DNA of 64,000 nt from Serripes groenlandicus (lineage: Eukaryota > Mollusca > Bivalvia > Cardiida > Cardiidae). Of the stretch, positions 22,415 to 34,171 are shown in pieces (position 1 is the first letter of the stretch; each line of letters begins with the position of its first letter). Below the pieces are notes generated by a model. The model ran no database searches. It saw only the letters and a list, made by a program, of their open reading frames with translations, and was not told the DNA's origin. Location: the NCBI GenBank assembly GCA_031761405.1, contig JASEVX010000003.1, positions 110,985,579-111,049,578 on the forward strand, in the 5' to 3' direction. The translations under genes were made by a program, and so were the position numbers.

Positions 22415-23317
22415 ATGGCTACTCAGCTACAGGACAAAGAGACTAGTGATGTCACTAAGCCTAAAGGTTCAAGGAGGTCAGTCAAATCCAATAGGTCTAG
22501 CAAGTCAAGTAGTAATTCTGTAACTTCTATACTATTAGAGACTAGAGTAAAAGCAGAGTCTGCAGAAGCAAAATTATCTTTTATCAAGAAAGAAGCTGAA
22601 ATAAAACGCCAGGTTGCAAGCTTACAAGCAGAAATTGAAGTAGTCCAGGCACAAAAAGAAGCAGCCATTAATGTCGCACACTATCACAGTATGAAATATG
22701 AAATGTTTGATAGTGACACAAGTTCAGAAGATAATAAGTCTCGTAAATTGCCAATGTTGAGAAGATTCTTGTCATCAACGTTTGAGATTCCTGACAATAA
22801 TACACCAAATGTGAAAACATCAACTCCTCTCAATCCAAGTGCGCCTAAATTTGAATTACCAAGAACAATTGCAATCAGGGTTACTTTGAATCTAAATCTA
22901 CATGTTCGAAACCTGTTATTTCTAAACAATTTAAGAACTATCCACCTATAACTCGGCAACCTGAACACGCTACAGTTCATATTACAACATTCATATGCGA
23001 ACCAATGACAACGCAGATAAAATCACAGCAGCAGGTCAGTGGGTCAGCGAATTTTGGAGTTTCTGATCTGTCGATTCCAAAAGACATGCTATCAGTATGC
23101 AGTGTGCATACGTGCATGCTCCAACGGAACCAGTTAATACACTTTGGTGCATACTTGAGGACAGATACGGTAGTGCGATACTTGTAGAAATGGCATTGAA
23201 TTTGCGTTTGAGTAGTTTCCCAGATATTGGGTACAAAAACATGAAAGACTATATAATTTAGCTGATTTGTTGGCCGAAATACAAGCACTCATGGATGACC
23301 CAGTTCGTCAAAAGTAA
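22415..23317 (+). pseudogene. BEL/Pao-like Gag relic (coiled coil)
   Basis: The ATG at 22415 opens a 178-residue frame: a Ser/Lys/Arg-rich start, then a coiled coil (about residues 45-95, with LETRVKAESAEAKLSF and KKEAEIKRQVASLQ) like the N-terminal part of Gag-like proteins of BEL/Pao elements. The frame then decays. Further pieces follow in other frames: EDRYGSAILVEMALNLRLSSFP (near 23155-23225), a stop, then LADLLAEIQALMDD up to a TAA at 23317, matching the order expected for that family. At least two frameshifts and one stop. No protease, RT or integrase was found in the following 4 kb. Confidence 0.5.
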
Positions 23318-23879
23318 TTAAGATAGTTTGACTCGTCAAGTGGTATGCAAAATTACCATACCACCTGCAAGAATCAAAGCACTGAAAGTGCTGTGGGACG
23401 GTAACCATGGTACAAGTGGAAAAAGATAGTCAACTGTTCCAATTTTTGGAAAGTTACAACACAAGTAACATAATTTCAAATAATGTAAACAAAAAAGCAG
23501 AAATGCATACAGTTCAAACATTTATTTCAGACAGGGTAAACCTTATTTCCAGAGATCTTTAATTCAACTCTTGAACGGTAGATATAGTTTAGATAACAAA
23601 ACACATTTGTGATAGGTAATTTATCACATAGACAAACTCTACAGCAGATGATTTGAAAATGATATTGGTAAATCTGTATTACTAATACTAAAAGTATTGA
23701 CGTGTGAGGAAAACATTGAGGAAATTGTCGAAATTGCTCGTATCATCTGTCTGTTGAAGATTAGACAACATGTGTCTGTAGTGTAGAAAGGGTAAAATAG
23801 TACCTGTAGCAAAGCTACTTATTATTTAGAGTATCTAAATAATCAACTTAATTTCAACACTCTTAGTAAAGAGTCACCC
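23318..23879. other. no gene; small hairpin
   Basis: Contains GTGGTATG...CATACCAC (about 23339-23366). No coding exon supported. Confidence 0.45.
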
Positions 23880-24400
23880 AAAGAACATTTGAGAGAAATG
23901 AGGTCTCTAGAGTGTTTACAAGATCTTTCTCAATATTGGCCCAGTGACCTAGTTTTTAACAGACCATATTCAAACTTAGCCAATATATCATCAAGATAAC
24001 CAGTCTGATAAAGTCTCATCATGCCAAAGTTAAAAACATGGCTTCCAGAGCATTAACAAGATTTTCCTTCAATTTGACCAAGTGACCTAATTTTTGACTC
24101 AACATGACCAATGTCTAACTTGGTCTGTATATCATTAAGAAAAACTTTCTGAGGTCTCTTTAGTGTTAAGACAAGATTGTCCTACAACTTTTCATAGTGA
24201 CCTAATTTTTGACCAAACATGACCCATATTTAAACTAAATATAATAAATACAATCATTCTGACAAAGTTTCAGCATGCTCAAGCTAAAAGTGCAGCTTCC
24301 AAAGTCTTAACAAGATTTTCCTTCAACTTGGCTTAGTGCCATAGATTTTGACCCAACACAACCCATATTTACATTGAAAACTCTGCAGCGTTATTAAACA
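23880..24400. repeat. ~125-bp tandem repeat, four degenerate units
   Basis: Units share 'aacaagattttccttcaa', 'agtgacctaatttttgac' and 'cccatattt' landmarks, ordered head to tail. A repeat type frequent in bivalve genomes. Confidence 0.75.
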
Positions 24401-25087
24401 ACTAAAACCATAGTTAGAAAACAGTAATTGCTCTAAATGAGCTATTTCTCCTTTTCCAAAAGTTATATTTTGTCAGCATTTTTACTTTATATTTTTCATA
24501 TTCATGCTTGTTAATGCGTTCCCATATACATACTCATCAGCAAATTTCTTTAAAAAACATTACAGCAAAATGTACATTGCTCATAAGATAAGTTCTACCT
24601 TTGCCATGATGTTTTCAAATCTATTCCGTATAATGGTTCTACCATGATTATAGAGATTTTCAAAAAATGTGCAAAGATAATTTCAAAGTTGTCTACTGTA
24701 GATTGGTTAAATGTGGGTCAAGTTTTAAAAAAGAGAAAAAGTAAAAATGTGTTGCCTGTGATATTGTTTACGTTCAAATATTTCTTCTAATCCTTGAAGT
24801 TTGCATGATGAGTACATATCAACTTGACTTAAGGTTAATATACATAGAAAAACATAGTAAACTGACCTTTGAATGTATAGATGCTGTAGTTAAATTCAAA
24901 AAGACAATAATTATGCAGCAGAAAATCTTTAAAACTTTATGTCAGAAGTTAAATCTTATAATCTGCTTTTTCCTTTTGTGATCAATAATTTCATTGTAAA
25001 ATTACTTCTTAATATGTACAAGTACTCTCTGGAATCTAGACAGAGAAAGCTTTGATCAAATTTAAATAGTTATAATATTTCGATCTC
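24401..25087. other. no gene; MITE trace
   Basis: 24420-24470 carries a decayed MITE core (AATTGCTC...GAGCTATTTCTCC). The rest is AT-rich. Confidence 0.5.
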
Positions 25088-25208
25088 CCTTTTCCCTCAA
25101 ATAGACACTTTCTGACGCTTCTGCAGCAGACGGCTTTTTGAAAACATGGCACCAGAAGAAGAAATTGCTCCATACGAACAATTTCTCCTTTTGTCACAAT
25201 AATGTTTA
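25088..25208. mobile_element. piggyBac-like MITE, left half
   Basis: CCCTCAAATAGACAC, then GCTTCTGCAGCAGACGGC and the core hairpin GAAATTGCTC/GAACAATTTCTCC. The right arm is lost. Confidence 0.65.
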
Positions 25209-27107
25209 CTAATGTCTCTTACTGTTGACAAATGTAAAAATGATTCCTGTTACTTACAGTTTTACTTTTATATTTTACATCTTGTGTCAATAAACAAAAC
25301 ACATGATCTGCCTGATCAAAATTGTTAACAGGTTCCCCCTGTAGTGACACAATATGTAGTTCAAAATGATCTACTTAATGTTAGTTATTAGCAGTGTCTT
25401 GTTCATAGTAATTAGTCAATTACACAGTTATCTTCCTGTATTATAGTAAACAAAAAAAGATCACATTGTACATTTTAGATTAGAATACTTGTCACGATAG
25501 ATTCGCTGCTGTTATCAGCTTTGCAGAATGTCATTAACGTCGTTTTTTGTTTGTTTTCTACCCGTTTTGTTGCGTCCACGACTTGCCATTTGTCTTTTAT
25601 TTCTCTGATTCAACTAAAAAGAAACGAAAAACGAAACCGGAAATAACAGGTTTTTTTAAAAACTGGTTCTCTACCTTAATTCTAACGAATGCGCAAACGA
25701 GACTGGTCGCCATTACTAGACTGCATCTCCGCATCTGTATTGATCAATATATTCAGAACGGGTAACAGCTGCTGTGTATGTAATATGTAGCATAGTAAAA
25801 ACAATGAATACGATACGCGGTCAATTTAAATCGATGTAAATTATATACGCAACCCATATTCAACCCGCTTAAATGGTCAATTCTTTTGCGTTTTTACGCA
25901 AATTCCCTTCTTATCTGTAGCACTGTGGGAGAACATACTACATCGCAGAGTTGTCGTTCCTAACACACACGAATCGATATGTTAGAAAGTTTTAATTTGG
26001 AGGTAATTGTAAATTGTTGACATCGAAGTCGTGGGTATTATTGTTAATTAAACAAACTATCCACCAAATCAATTGAAGACTGTCCAGTTACTGGCAAATA
26101 CATTCTGAAAAAGGTGGAAAATGAGTATCTCTCTTCGCTTCAGCCGCGTAAAAAGTGGACAACATCACATGGCAACCTGAAGTCAGACCACGTAGTGTTA
26201 TTACGCGACACAGAATGTGCGCGCAACGACTAGCCTACGGGCTTAATTACTCAAATGTTTCCAAGTCAGGATGGCTTAGTTAGAAAATTAGAGATTCACG
26301 TCATGAAGAATGGAAAATCATGTACCTATCAAAAGCCAGTGTGTGAAATGATTCTATTATTAGAAGCATCAGATTTTAAACAAAATATATGTACTCAGCA
26401 CTGCAGAGTGTGATTAGTGATCGTTAGTGCAAATGTTAATTTGTGTAGTTGATATCTGAATCACAAAATGATAATTTGCAGCATAAAGCCTAAAAACATA
26501 CATGCTCAAATTAAAAACATTGCATGCCATATAAAGTGATTTGCGATTGATGACAAAATAAAAAATGTCATAAAATATTTTCCTGACTGATTAAGAGATA
26601 TTGCTTGTATCATACATTTTATTAAAAAGTCTTAGCAAGAGTTGTTGTGCTCAGATTTCTACTTTTATCCATTAAAAGGCTTGATTGTATTGAAGTTATT
26701 ATTGCAATATTGTTTAGGAATTTTTAGTTGCATATATATATATATGTATATGTTAGGAAACATTCTCTCACCGTATATTGATATTATTCATTATTTGAAA
26801 ATATTGCTTTTTGAAAAATATCTGTAGTAAAATACTTCAGAGGTTTTTGAATTCCAATGAGTATGGTATTACATTAAAACTCAACAAGGGTTTCTTTGTA
26901 ACATTTATTTGATATTTGTTAAACTTTGTTAGAATTCAAGTTCGATATTGAATATGCTGCTGGTTGTTATAAGATTTAGTCTTCAGGTTGGGTGATTTAC
27001 ATCAGGCGGAGAGTGTCATGCCTGTAGGACATTAGAGATTTTCTATACTCGTTGCTGTAATACTCTATCAATATGATATATATATCTCAGTATTACTTTA
27101 GGTGATT
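25209..27107. other. no gene seen
   Basis: About 1.9 kb of AT-rich sequence with a (TA)n run near 26731. Several 60-70-codon frames without domains. Confidence 0.5.
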
Positions 27108-27649
27108 TGAAAAATGTATTGCTCTTGAAATTCGCCATTTACTCTTTATTACGTTTTCGAGACGGCATGGTTCCCTTTCGCCTTGCGATAAACACATTTT
27201 AGAGCTTTTCTCGAGTCAATGACCCCCATAGAGTAAGTATTTTATGATCAATCTACAATATGAGATGCATTATTTGACAATTTCAATGTTTTTAAGCTTA
27301 TATGTGTTCACACCCGGTTATGTTCAGGAGAACGATTCGTCCCATCGGGTTTCGATACATACTATCTTTTTCCATGTAGCTTCGTGATAGTTAATGACTT
27401 ATGCTGTAGTATATTTTTTTGAATATTTCACTCATAATTGCGTTTATATCCAGTTGTTTTGATACCATTCAGATGAATGAATCAATAGCAACTGGTTGTC
27501 TTGACTTTTTGGGCGTTGAATTTTTTATTTCAGTTTTCTACTGAACTCGATTTGATGTTCTGAATTCCACATGATGTAGCACTAACATAATTAGAGACAA
27601 TTTAGAAAATTGATTCAGTGTGTTGTTATGTTCTTCAGGAACTTGTACA
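27108..27649 (+). repeat. ~542-bp repeat, copy 2
   Basis: Same order and strand as 21670-22256, with a small deletion around 'cacacccggttatgttc'. It is 5.4 kb downstream of copy 1, bracketing the Gag relic. Confidence 0.65.
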
Positions 27650-27723
27650 ATCAGTATAAGCGTTATTAAACAATACAGGCTTAATCATGTGAGTGAATTT
27701 TGAAAGTATAAACATAAGGGGCG

Positions 27724-27905
27724 TGTTGTGTATGTGTACAACATTAAATGAAGGAACAGCTGAATAGCGTAGTAGAATATTTAATACTACAAAGATTAAC
27801 ATGAAATGCATGAGTTATATAGAAATATGTTTCACTAAGAGGCGTCGCTTTGAGTGGATACACTTTCATTCATGAGTTCATTTGTTAAGACAATATACAC
27901 AACAC
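27724..27905 (-). mobile_element. TRIM-like element: 3' LTR (minus orientation)
   Basis: Read on the minus strand the repeat starts TGTTGTGTATATTG and ends TACACAACA, a TG...CA LTR with short inverted ends. It is preceded immediately by a polypurine tract (AAGGGGGAGAG), as in LTR retrotransposons. Confidence 0.65.
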
Positions 27906-28104
27906 TCTCCCCCTTCAAATGTAAAGTCATCAATCCAAATTCAATTTTGAAATCGCAATCATAATACACCTGATGAACGTATGCATATACTGCTTTCATT
28001 TGTTCCGATGGTGATTAGCCATTAAGTTCCAATGTCCATGAATACCTCAATTAACATAATCTTTATCATTTATAGCGGTACAAAATCCCAACCTCGTCGC
28101 CAAT
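27906..28104 (-). mobile_element. TRIM-like element: internal region
   Basis: Only ~199 bp. On the minus strand, directly after the 5' LTR and a 3-base gap, it starts TGGCGACGAGGTTGGGA, a primer-binding-site-like sequence beginning with TGG, and ends in the polypurine tract. No coding capacity. Confidence 0.6.
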
Positions 28105-28290
28105 GTGTTGTGTATTTGTACAACATTGAATGAAGGAACAAACATATTGCTTAGCAGAATATTTAATACTACAACGATTAAGATGGAATACATGGGTTAT
28201 ATATAAATATGTTACACTAAGAGGCGTCGCTTTGAGTGGATACACTTTCATATATGAGTTAATTAATTTAGACAATATACAAAGCACTTT
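28105..28290 (-). mobile_element. TRIM-like element: 5' LTR (minus orientation)
   Basis: Similar to 27724-27905. On its own upstream side (28291-28396) lies a second copy of the internal 3' part with a polypurine-like AAAAGGGGAAAG, so the structure is internal-LTR-internal-LTR, i.e. a partial tandem. Confidence 0.6.
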
Positions 28291-28563
28291 CCCCTTTTAA
28301 ATGTAAAGTCATCAATTCAAATTCAATTTTGAAATCGCAATCATAATTACACCTGCGGAAAGTATGCACATACTGCTTTAATTTGTTCAGTGTGTGAATG
28401 ACACCTGAAGAAAGTATGCATGTACTGCTTCAATTTGTCCATGCATATTGCGCGTGATCAATTTTAAATCCTGTAATTCATAAGTTTTAACATAACATTT
28501 CTTTCCAGTTCTTTCTTTTGCGTAAGTGATGTCGAATCAAATCCAGAAAACTGTGCATCAGAG

Positions 28564-29268
28564 GAATAAACAATAAAACGCTGAATAATGCATTTTTACG
28601 AGATAGCGAGAATTAACATTTGGTTGGGGCGCGTCTTGCAGCTTTTGGTAATAGTTTCGCTGTTGCGGGGGCAGTTAATCCGTTGTTGCCCCCTTTTGGC
28701 GTTTCGGCAGCACTCGGCTTCCTTTTCTTAGTAAGTCTTGTGCTGCCTTTGTGGCGTGAAGCGAACCTTTACAGTTTTGTGATCTTTTTAACATTGTCAT
28801 TTAGTGACTACAATGACTGAGTTTTGAGCTAAAAATTGGTTCGACCACTGAATATTCCCAGGGTCGGATCTCTAATGGTGACATTGATCATATTTTGATT
28901 TTTGGTAGCTGTGCAAATATATTTCCGGGCTTAAGTTTGTAAATGTTTAGCTAAATTGGGGCTAGCCCTAATAGCCAATTTGGTTGGCAGCCCACTCTTT
29001 GTCTTAAGCCTATTCTGTTTATTCTTATTTGACAGTGTTTATGGAGACGCGCCCATTAATGCCAATTTAATAGTATTATTAATGAATATTATATTTCAAA
29101 TTTTGTTTTGAATTGTTCATTTTATAAGTTGAGTGAGTGTGGCAGAAAGGCGGGGCTAGACAAATGCAAGTTTGCATAGGATCGCCCTGCTGTTTCTTGT
29201 TGAGTTAGGGCCCTATCCGATAAACAATAAAACGCTGAATAATGCATTATTACGAGATAGCGAGAATA
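28564..29268. repeat. ~605-bp insert between 50-bp direct repeats
   Basis: Near-identical 50-bp segments ('acaataaaacgctgaataat' to 'gagatagcgagaat') at 28566-28613 and 29221-29268 flank unrelated sequence. Inside lies an inverted pair GGGGCGCGTCT (28626) and AGACGCGCCC (ends 29054). The 66-residue frame at 28620 is hydrophobic but unsupported. Confidence 0.6.
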
Positions 29269-29449
29269 TGTTTTCCACAATATCAATATCTTTGCACTTT
29301 AAATGAATAGCGACGGTTTGATACTTATTCATGTGAAGATAATTTCATTTCAAGTATACAACAGTTAAGCAGCAAAATAGACGTGTCAGTATATATATAA
29401 CAAGCCGGTAGGCGACGTGTGATTCGCCTTGGTGTTTTCGCCTTTGCAT

Positions 29450-30000
29450 AGAGTTAAGGTTCCTGTACACTGCACTTCCTCACGTCGTGCTTTAAGAAAT
29501 AGCAATAACTCTGTAAATAAGTTAAAAAGTGTTATGGTTCTTTTACACTGCACTTCCTCTTAACGTGTTGTATCAACGTATGAAGTTTTAAGAACGTGCA
29601 ATAACTCTGTAATTAGCTCAATTAGAGTAATGGTTATTTTACATTGCACTTCCTCTCATTGTGCTCAACCATTGTATGAAGTTTTATCAGATTCCATCTC
29701 GCAGTTATTAAGTTATTCTCCGGATAAGAAAATGTAACTAAGGACAATAACTCTGTTATTAGGTGAAATAGAGTTATAGTTCATGTACATTGCACCTTCT
29801 CTCATTGTGTTGTATCATAGTATGAAGTTTTATTAAATTCCACCTTGAAGTTTTTAATTAGAGTTATGGTTCTTGTACGCTGCACTTCCTCTCATTGTGC
29901 TCTACCATTGTATGAGGTTTTATCAGATTCCATCTCGTAGTAATTGAGTTATTCTCCGGATAAGAAAAAGTAACAAAGGGCAATAACTCTGTAATTAGGT
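29450..30000. repeat. ~150-bp tandem repeat, four units
   Basis: Units share 'caataactctgtaattag', 'tacactgcacttcctctc' and 'gtatgaagttttatcagatt'. Degenerate and head to tail. Leads directly into the composite repeat at 30.0 kb. Confidence 0.8.
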
Positions 30001-30002
30001 AT

Positions 30003-31070
30003 AATATATACCCATCTTTGAAAGGCTACCATTTGGAAACAAAGACTTCAATGAAATATCGTAACGGATACGTTATTTTTAAATATCTCGAAGTATATTA
30101 TTACCGAAATTTCAGCTCTCCACATTCAAAACTGTAGGAGAAGATAGAAAAATGGTTTAGTGTCTTACAAAGCGATTTTTTGGCTAGCTGCATAGCAATC
30201 GATGGGTCCTTAGCAACGAAACTCAAACGCGCGCATCCTGAGCCTCTATGATACCTGTTCACCAAGTTTCATCGGAATCGGCCCCTCGGTTTGGGCTGTG
30301 GAACGTCGCTTTACAAACAAACAGACACACACGCCGGTAAGCGACGTGGGATTCGCCTTTGCATATATCTATATGAAGAACTAGTGTGACAGGGTCACAA
30401 TTGTGGTGAACACTGGTGAAAACTGTGCACCTTGTAAAAATCACTCTCTGGTCAACCAACCGTGATTTATCACCATGCCATGACGCATCCGTCTACACCC
30501 AAATGTTTCGCTTTGGTTATTTTCGCCATATTTTGTAAACTTCCGGCTCTGCATCGGAAACCCGAGGTCGGAGGTCAATCACGTAAACAAACGTTTTGTA
30601 GCTCTTGAATAGCTCTATCAGACGGTGCAATATCGCTATCGAATACTACCACTGCAGCGCTAGGGGCGATTGAAGTAAAAAACGACTGTAAAAAGATACC
30701 CTATATTTGAAAGGCTACCATTTGAAAACAAAGGCCCAAATCAAAAATCGTAACTGATACGTTTTTTCTAAATATCTCGAAGTATTTATAACCGTTGTTT
30801 CAGCTCTCCACATTCAAAACTGTAGGAGAAGATAGAAAAATGGTTTGGGTTTTTAAAAGCGTTTCTTTGCCAGCGTCTTAGCAACGGGTGGGTCCTTAGC
30901 AACGAAACTCAAACACGCACACCCTGAAACGATATTGCACCTGTTCACCAAGTTTCATCGGAATCGGTCTGTCGGTTTGGGCTGTGGAGCATCGCTTTAC
31001 ATATATTTGGACACACAGACAGACGGAAAAGCCTGACAATAAGGGATACCTAGCGAATCCCAATAACTCA
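30003..31070. repeat. composite repeat R-S-R
   Basis: R (30003-30370 and 30595-31070) contains 'tttgaaaggctaccatttg', 'aaactgtaggagaagataga' and 'caccaagtttcatcggaatc'. S (30373-30595) contains 'ggtcaaccaaccgtg' and 'gaggtcggaggtcaatcacg'. The same R and S recur at 34172-35700. The short frames here are translated repeat. Confidence 0.85.
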
Positions 31071-31470
31071 TTTTGCCACAATGTTTTCAAAAGCTACGGA
31101 GGCGTCAGAAAACGTCTGTTAGTTGATAAATAACGCAAGTTTGACTACACTTTCAAATACCATAGCGTTTTTATATCAGCTGTTCGATTCAAAGACTTTC
31201 TTCATATTCTTCCGGGTGAATGTTCAATCAGTTGGCGAACAGACAGCACGGAAGAGCTGATCGAACGTTCGTGTAACATGATGAATTGAACGTCAACTCA
31301 AAACGCATATAGCTATCCTTGCTATGTCCTAGTCCTTTGAATATTCCGTCGCTTTAATTAATAGCGAAACAAGCTTTCAGCTTATATTGTTCACGCTCGA
31401 TGTCTGCTTCCTGGAAACTTAACCAGTACTCGCTCCGTTTGTGTGGAAATATCCCAAGGTCAGAACCCGC
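31071..31470. other. no gene; MITE trace
   Basis: 31070-31125 carries a decayed piggyBac-like MITE right arm (GCCACAATGTTTTCAAAAG...GGCGTCAGAAA). Nothing else recognised. Confidence 0.5.
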
Positions 31471-31562
31471 TCATCACGGGACTCGAACCCGGGACCTATG
31501 GTACTAGAGGCCGTTGCTCTACCTCTGCCGATGCTCTACCTTTGCACCACTGTCCTCCCGTC
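31471..31562 (-). mobile_element. tRNA-like SINE-head relic
   Basis: The minus strand carries a good B-box (GGTTCGAGTCC) and two A-box-like GGTAGAGCA copies caused by a small internal duplication. No intact acceptor stem, so not a functional tRNA. Confidence 0.5.
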
Positions 31563-31670
31563 GCTTTGAGACATATTTACCCGAATGGTCGCTTAAAGTG
31601 ATGGAATGTGCATAGGACTAGGTACGTCCCTATGAAGGAATGCTTTTTTTTGTGAAGAAGCTGTAAACAT

Positions 31671-32082
31671 TTTAGGATTCATTGGTGTGAAACGGTGTGT
31701 GGAAATATGTTCAATCAGGAAGTCACATTAATACAGTGATTCACCGACAGATCCTTGATCAATCCCTGATTAAATTTACCGGGTACGTTATTATTTTTAG
31801 AAAGAAACCGCAGCGACCACAAAAGGAACACTTTCTTATTTCAACAGTCTTCCCTAGTAAATTTCCCACATGTAGACGCATTTTGACGCATCTGCAGCAA
31901 ACGACTTTTGAAAACAATGTAACAAAAGGAGAAATTGCTCAACACGAGCAATTTCTCCTTTTGCCACAAGGTGTTCAACTTTTTTGAGTAGTTATGCCTA
32001 CATTTATAGAGATTTTCCATATTGTTTAGTAGATATCTTCAAAGTCATCTGCTGCAGATTTGTTGTTTGTGGGAAAGGGTTA
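31671..32082. mobile_element. piggyBac-like MITE plus flank (inverted copy of 13.1 kb)
   Basis: MITE ~31861-32079: left arm ATTTCCCACATGTAGACGC, a perfect core AGGAGAAATTGCTC/GAGCAATTTCTCCT (31937-31968), and right arm CTGCAGA...GTGGGAAAGGG followed by TTAG. The 31671-31860 flank is the reverse complement of ~13190-13390. Confidence 0.8.
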
Positions 32083-32089
32083 GTAAATT

Positions 32090-32740
32090 TCCAGTTTTCC
32101 CGACACCGATGAGTCACGCGTAATGCTATTCCAGCAACACAGCGGTAAAGAGAAAAGTTATTAGTACCCGTTTTAACGTTCTTGGTGTGCCCCGTCCAGA
32201 ATTCGAACCCTGGTCCGTCTGGTTACTGGTCAAGTCGGCCTGTAACAAAATCGTCCCCCGAGTCTACAGTCGGTCTCGGCTTAACTCAGCCGGGTTAACT
32301 CTGCACAGTGATGTAGTTAAGATAGCCGGTAGTATCAGTATCAACTTAATTGTAAATTCAGCTCAACTATTATTTCAACTATAAAATTATCAAAGGAAAT
32401 CGATCTTATATTGCAGTTTTCTTTCTATTATCTATTTTAAGAGATTGTAGTTTACTGAATTCGACATATTAATAAAGCAAAAAGAGAGGAAACTCAAAAT
32501 TATTAAATATATTTTTTTCTTTGTTTCTTTCTCGTGTCAATGATATAAAACAACACAAAACTATTAGTTTGTGGTTCTAGTGTCAGTGGCTCTAGACATT
32601 TTGTAACTATAATACTAAAGTATACTTTTTTCATAAAAATTGCGTGAAAGGGGAAAACCTTTTTATTTAGAAAAGTATGAAGTGTCAAATATATAATTAT
32701 ATAATTAACCTTCAACAACAACAAACAATTCAATGCAAAT
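32090..32740. other. no gene seen
   Basis: A tRNA-like trace at 32190-32250; otherwise AT-rich. Confidence 0.45.
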
Positions 32741-32984
32741 CGAGGGCTAGGCGTGAAAGCGTTGTAACTAAAAACCTATTTCGAAAACCCTGGTTTAGGG
32801 GCAATTTTGACTGCTTTGTAAAGAATGCAAATTTACGTGCCATTGCTCAGAACGAGCAATGGCTCCTAAATTTCCATTGTTTACCAAGAACAATTATTTA
32901 ACGCTTTTAAAGACTTATGGCGAGGGAATTAACCTTGGTAAAAAATATCAATTTTAGCTACAACCGTTTCACGCCAAGCCCTCG
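32741..32984. mobile_element. 244-bp MITE, TIR CGAGGGCTAGGCGTGAA
   Basis: Inverted ends CGAGGGCTAGGCGTGAA and TTCACGCCAAGCCCTCG, extended imperfectly to ~38 bp, with a central perfect hairpin CCATTGCTC/GAGCAATGG (about 32840-32862). That core resembles the piggyBac-like MITE core although the ends differ. No coding capacity. Confidence 0.8.
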
Positions 32985-33195
32985 AAATAATGTTTATGAT
33001 ATACTTCAGAGGCCGTCGAAAAAAAACGGACACTACAAACATACATATACAGTACATACCGAGTTGACCCGGATTCATTCGCCTGTATTGATAGATCAAA
33101 ACGTGGATCTTATTAGTAATATGCGACCAGTAGACTCCTGACAATATTTAAACATTGAAAAGTGTAAAGTAGAGGTGATTGGCCAGGTAAATCCC

Positions 33196-33283
33196 GGGTT
33201 CGGACTAATAACTTCACCGTGGGAGGTAACGAATCCGGATCAACTCGGCCTCGAACTAATAACTTCACTGTGGTAGGTAACAT
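33196..33283. repeat. ~55-bp tandem duplication
   Basis: 'ctaataacttcaccgtggga' and 'ctaataacttcactgtggta', each followed by 'ggtaac', occur head to tail. Confidence 0.7.
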
Positions 33284-33287
33284 CATC

Positions 33288-33661
33288 ACTAGATTATAAA
33301 GTGTTTTTACGGAATGTGTTGTATAAATCATTTAACACCATGAGCGAGGTCAATGGTCTTCAAAATTACTTTTACGTGTTGTACGTCCGTGAATGCGTCC
33401 GTCTTCAGGACGATTTGACTAAATGACGAGATGACCACAACGGTTTTATGGGTCACTGGGCCAAAGGTAAAATCGGTTTCTGCTCAATATATCAATGTTT
33501 CTTTTGATCCGGAGTCTTCAAAGTTCACAGGCTGATTAGCTTATGTGACCAGACGACTCCATGACTCTGAAATTGGGGAGACATGTGCTTCTTTCTTACA
33601 CTCACCTTCTATTTTGATAATTAGAGAGATGTTAGTGTGGAACATACCAAATTAATCATTG
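33288..33661 (+). repeat. 380-bp dispersed repeat, copy 2
   Basis: Matches 7457-7840 on the same strand, but its junction to MITE-A is on the opposite side (see findings). Confidence 0.85.
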
Positions 33662-33703
33662 ATACAATGTGTACAGTGCTTGCGATACATAGAGGTAGAC
33701 AGC

Positions 33704-33920
33704 TATGAGTTGTTCAACGAAAAAAAACAACATTATGGACTCTGCGTAATGTATAGACCCGGATCAGCCTGCGCAGTCCGCAAAGGCTAATCCGACCGAC
33801 ACATTCCGTCTCAGGGGGATAGAGTATAGAGTAATGATTCCTGAAACAGAAAATCCACAGGAGGCGAAAAGTTTTTGTCCGGGTTAGCCTGCGCGGCATA
33901 CTTGGGCTGATCCGAGTTAA
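33704..33920. mobile_element. MITE-A copy 4
   Basis: Begins 'atgagttgttcaacg' and contains 'gacccggatcagcctgcgc' and 'gattcctgaaacagaaaatc'. The far end is replaced by unrelated sequence at ~33920. Confidence 0.75.
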
Positions 33921-34171
33921 TAAAAGCATCAGTATATTTTTTAATCAAATTTTCATTTTCCAAAATGAACACAAAAAAAGTAAAAAGTTTAGAACTGTAA
34001 ACCATCTTTCCCTCCTGGTTTGAGCCATTCTTTGTGATTTCTTTCATTGTTTTAATTTGATCATAAACGTGTAATGGAAAATAAATGTTCTTATTTAGGT
34101 CTTAACACATTTCAAGTTCTGAGAATAAAATTGCAACGACCCAACAGGGAAAGTGAGTTATTGTAATGTAT
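33921..34171. other. no gene seen
   Basis: AT-rich spacer between MITE-A copy 4 and the composite repeat. Confidence 0.5.
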
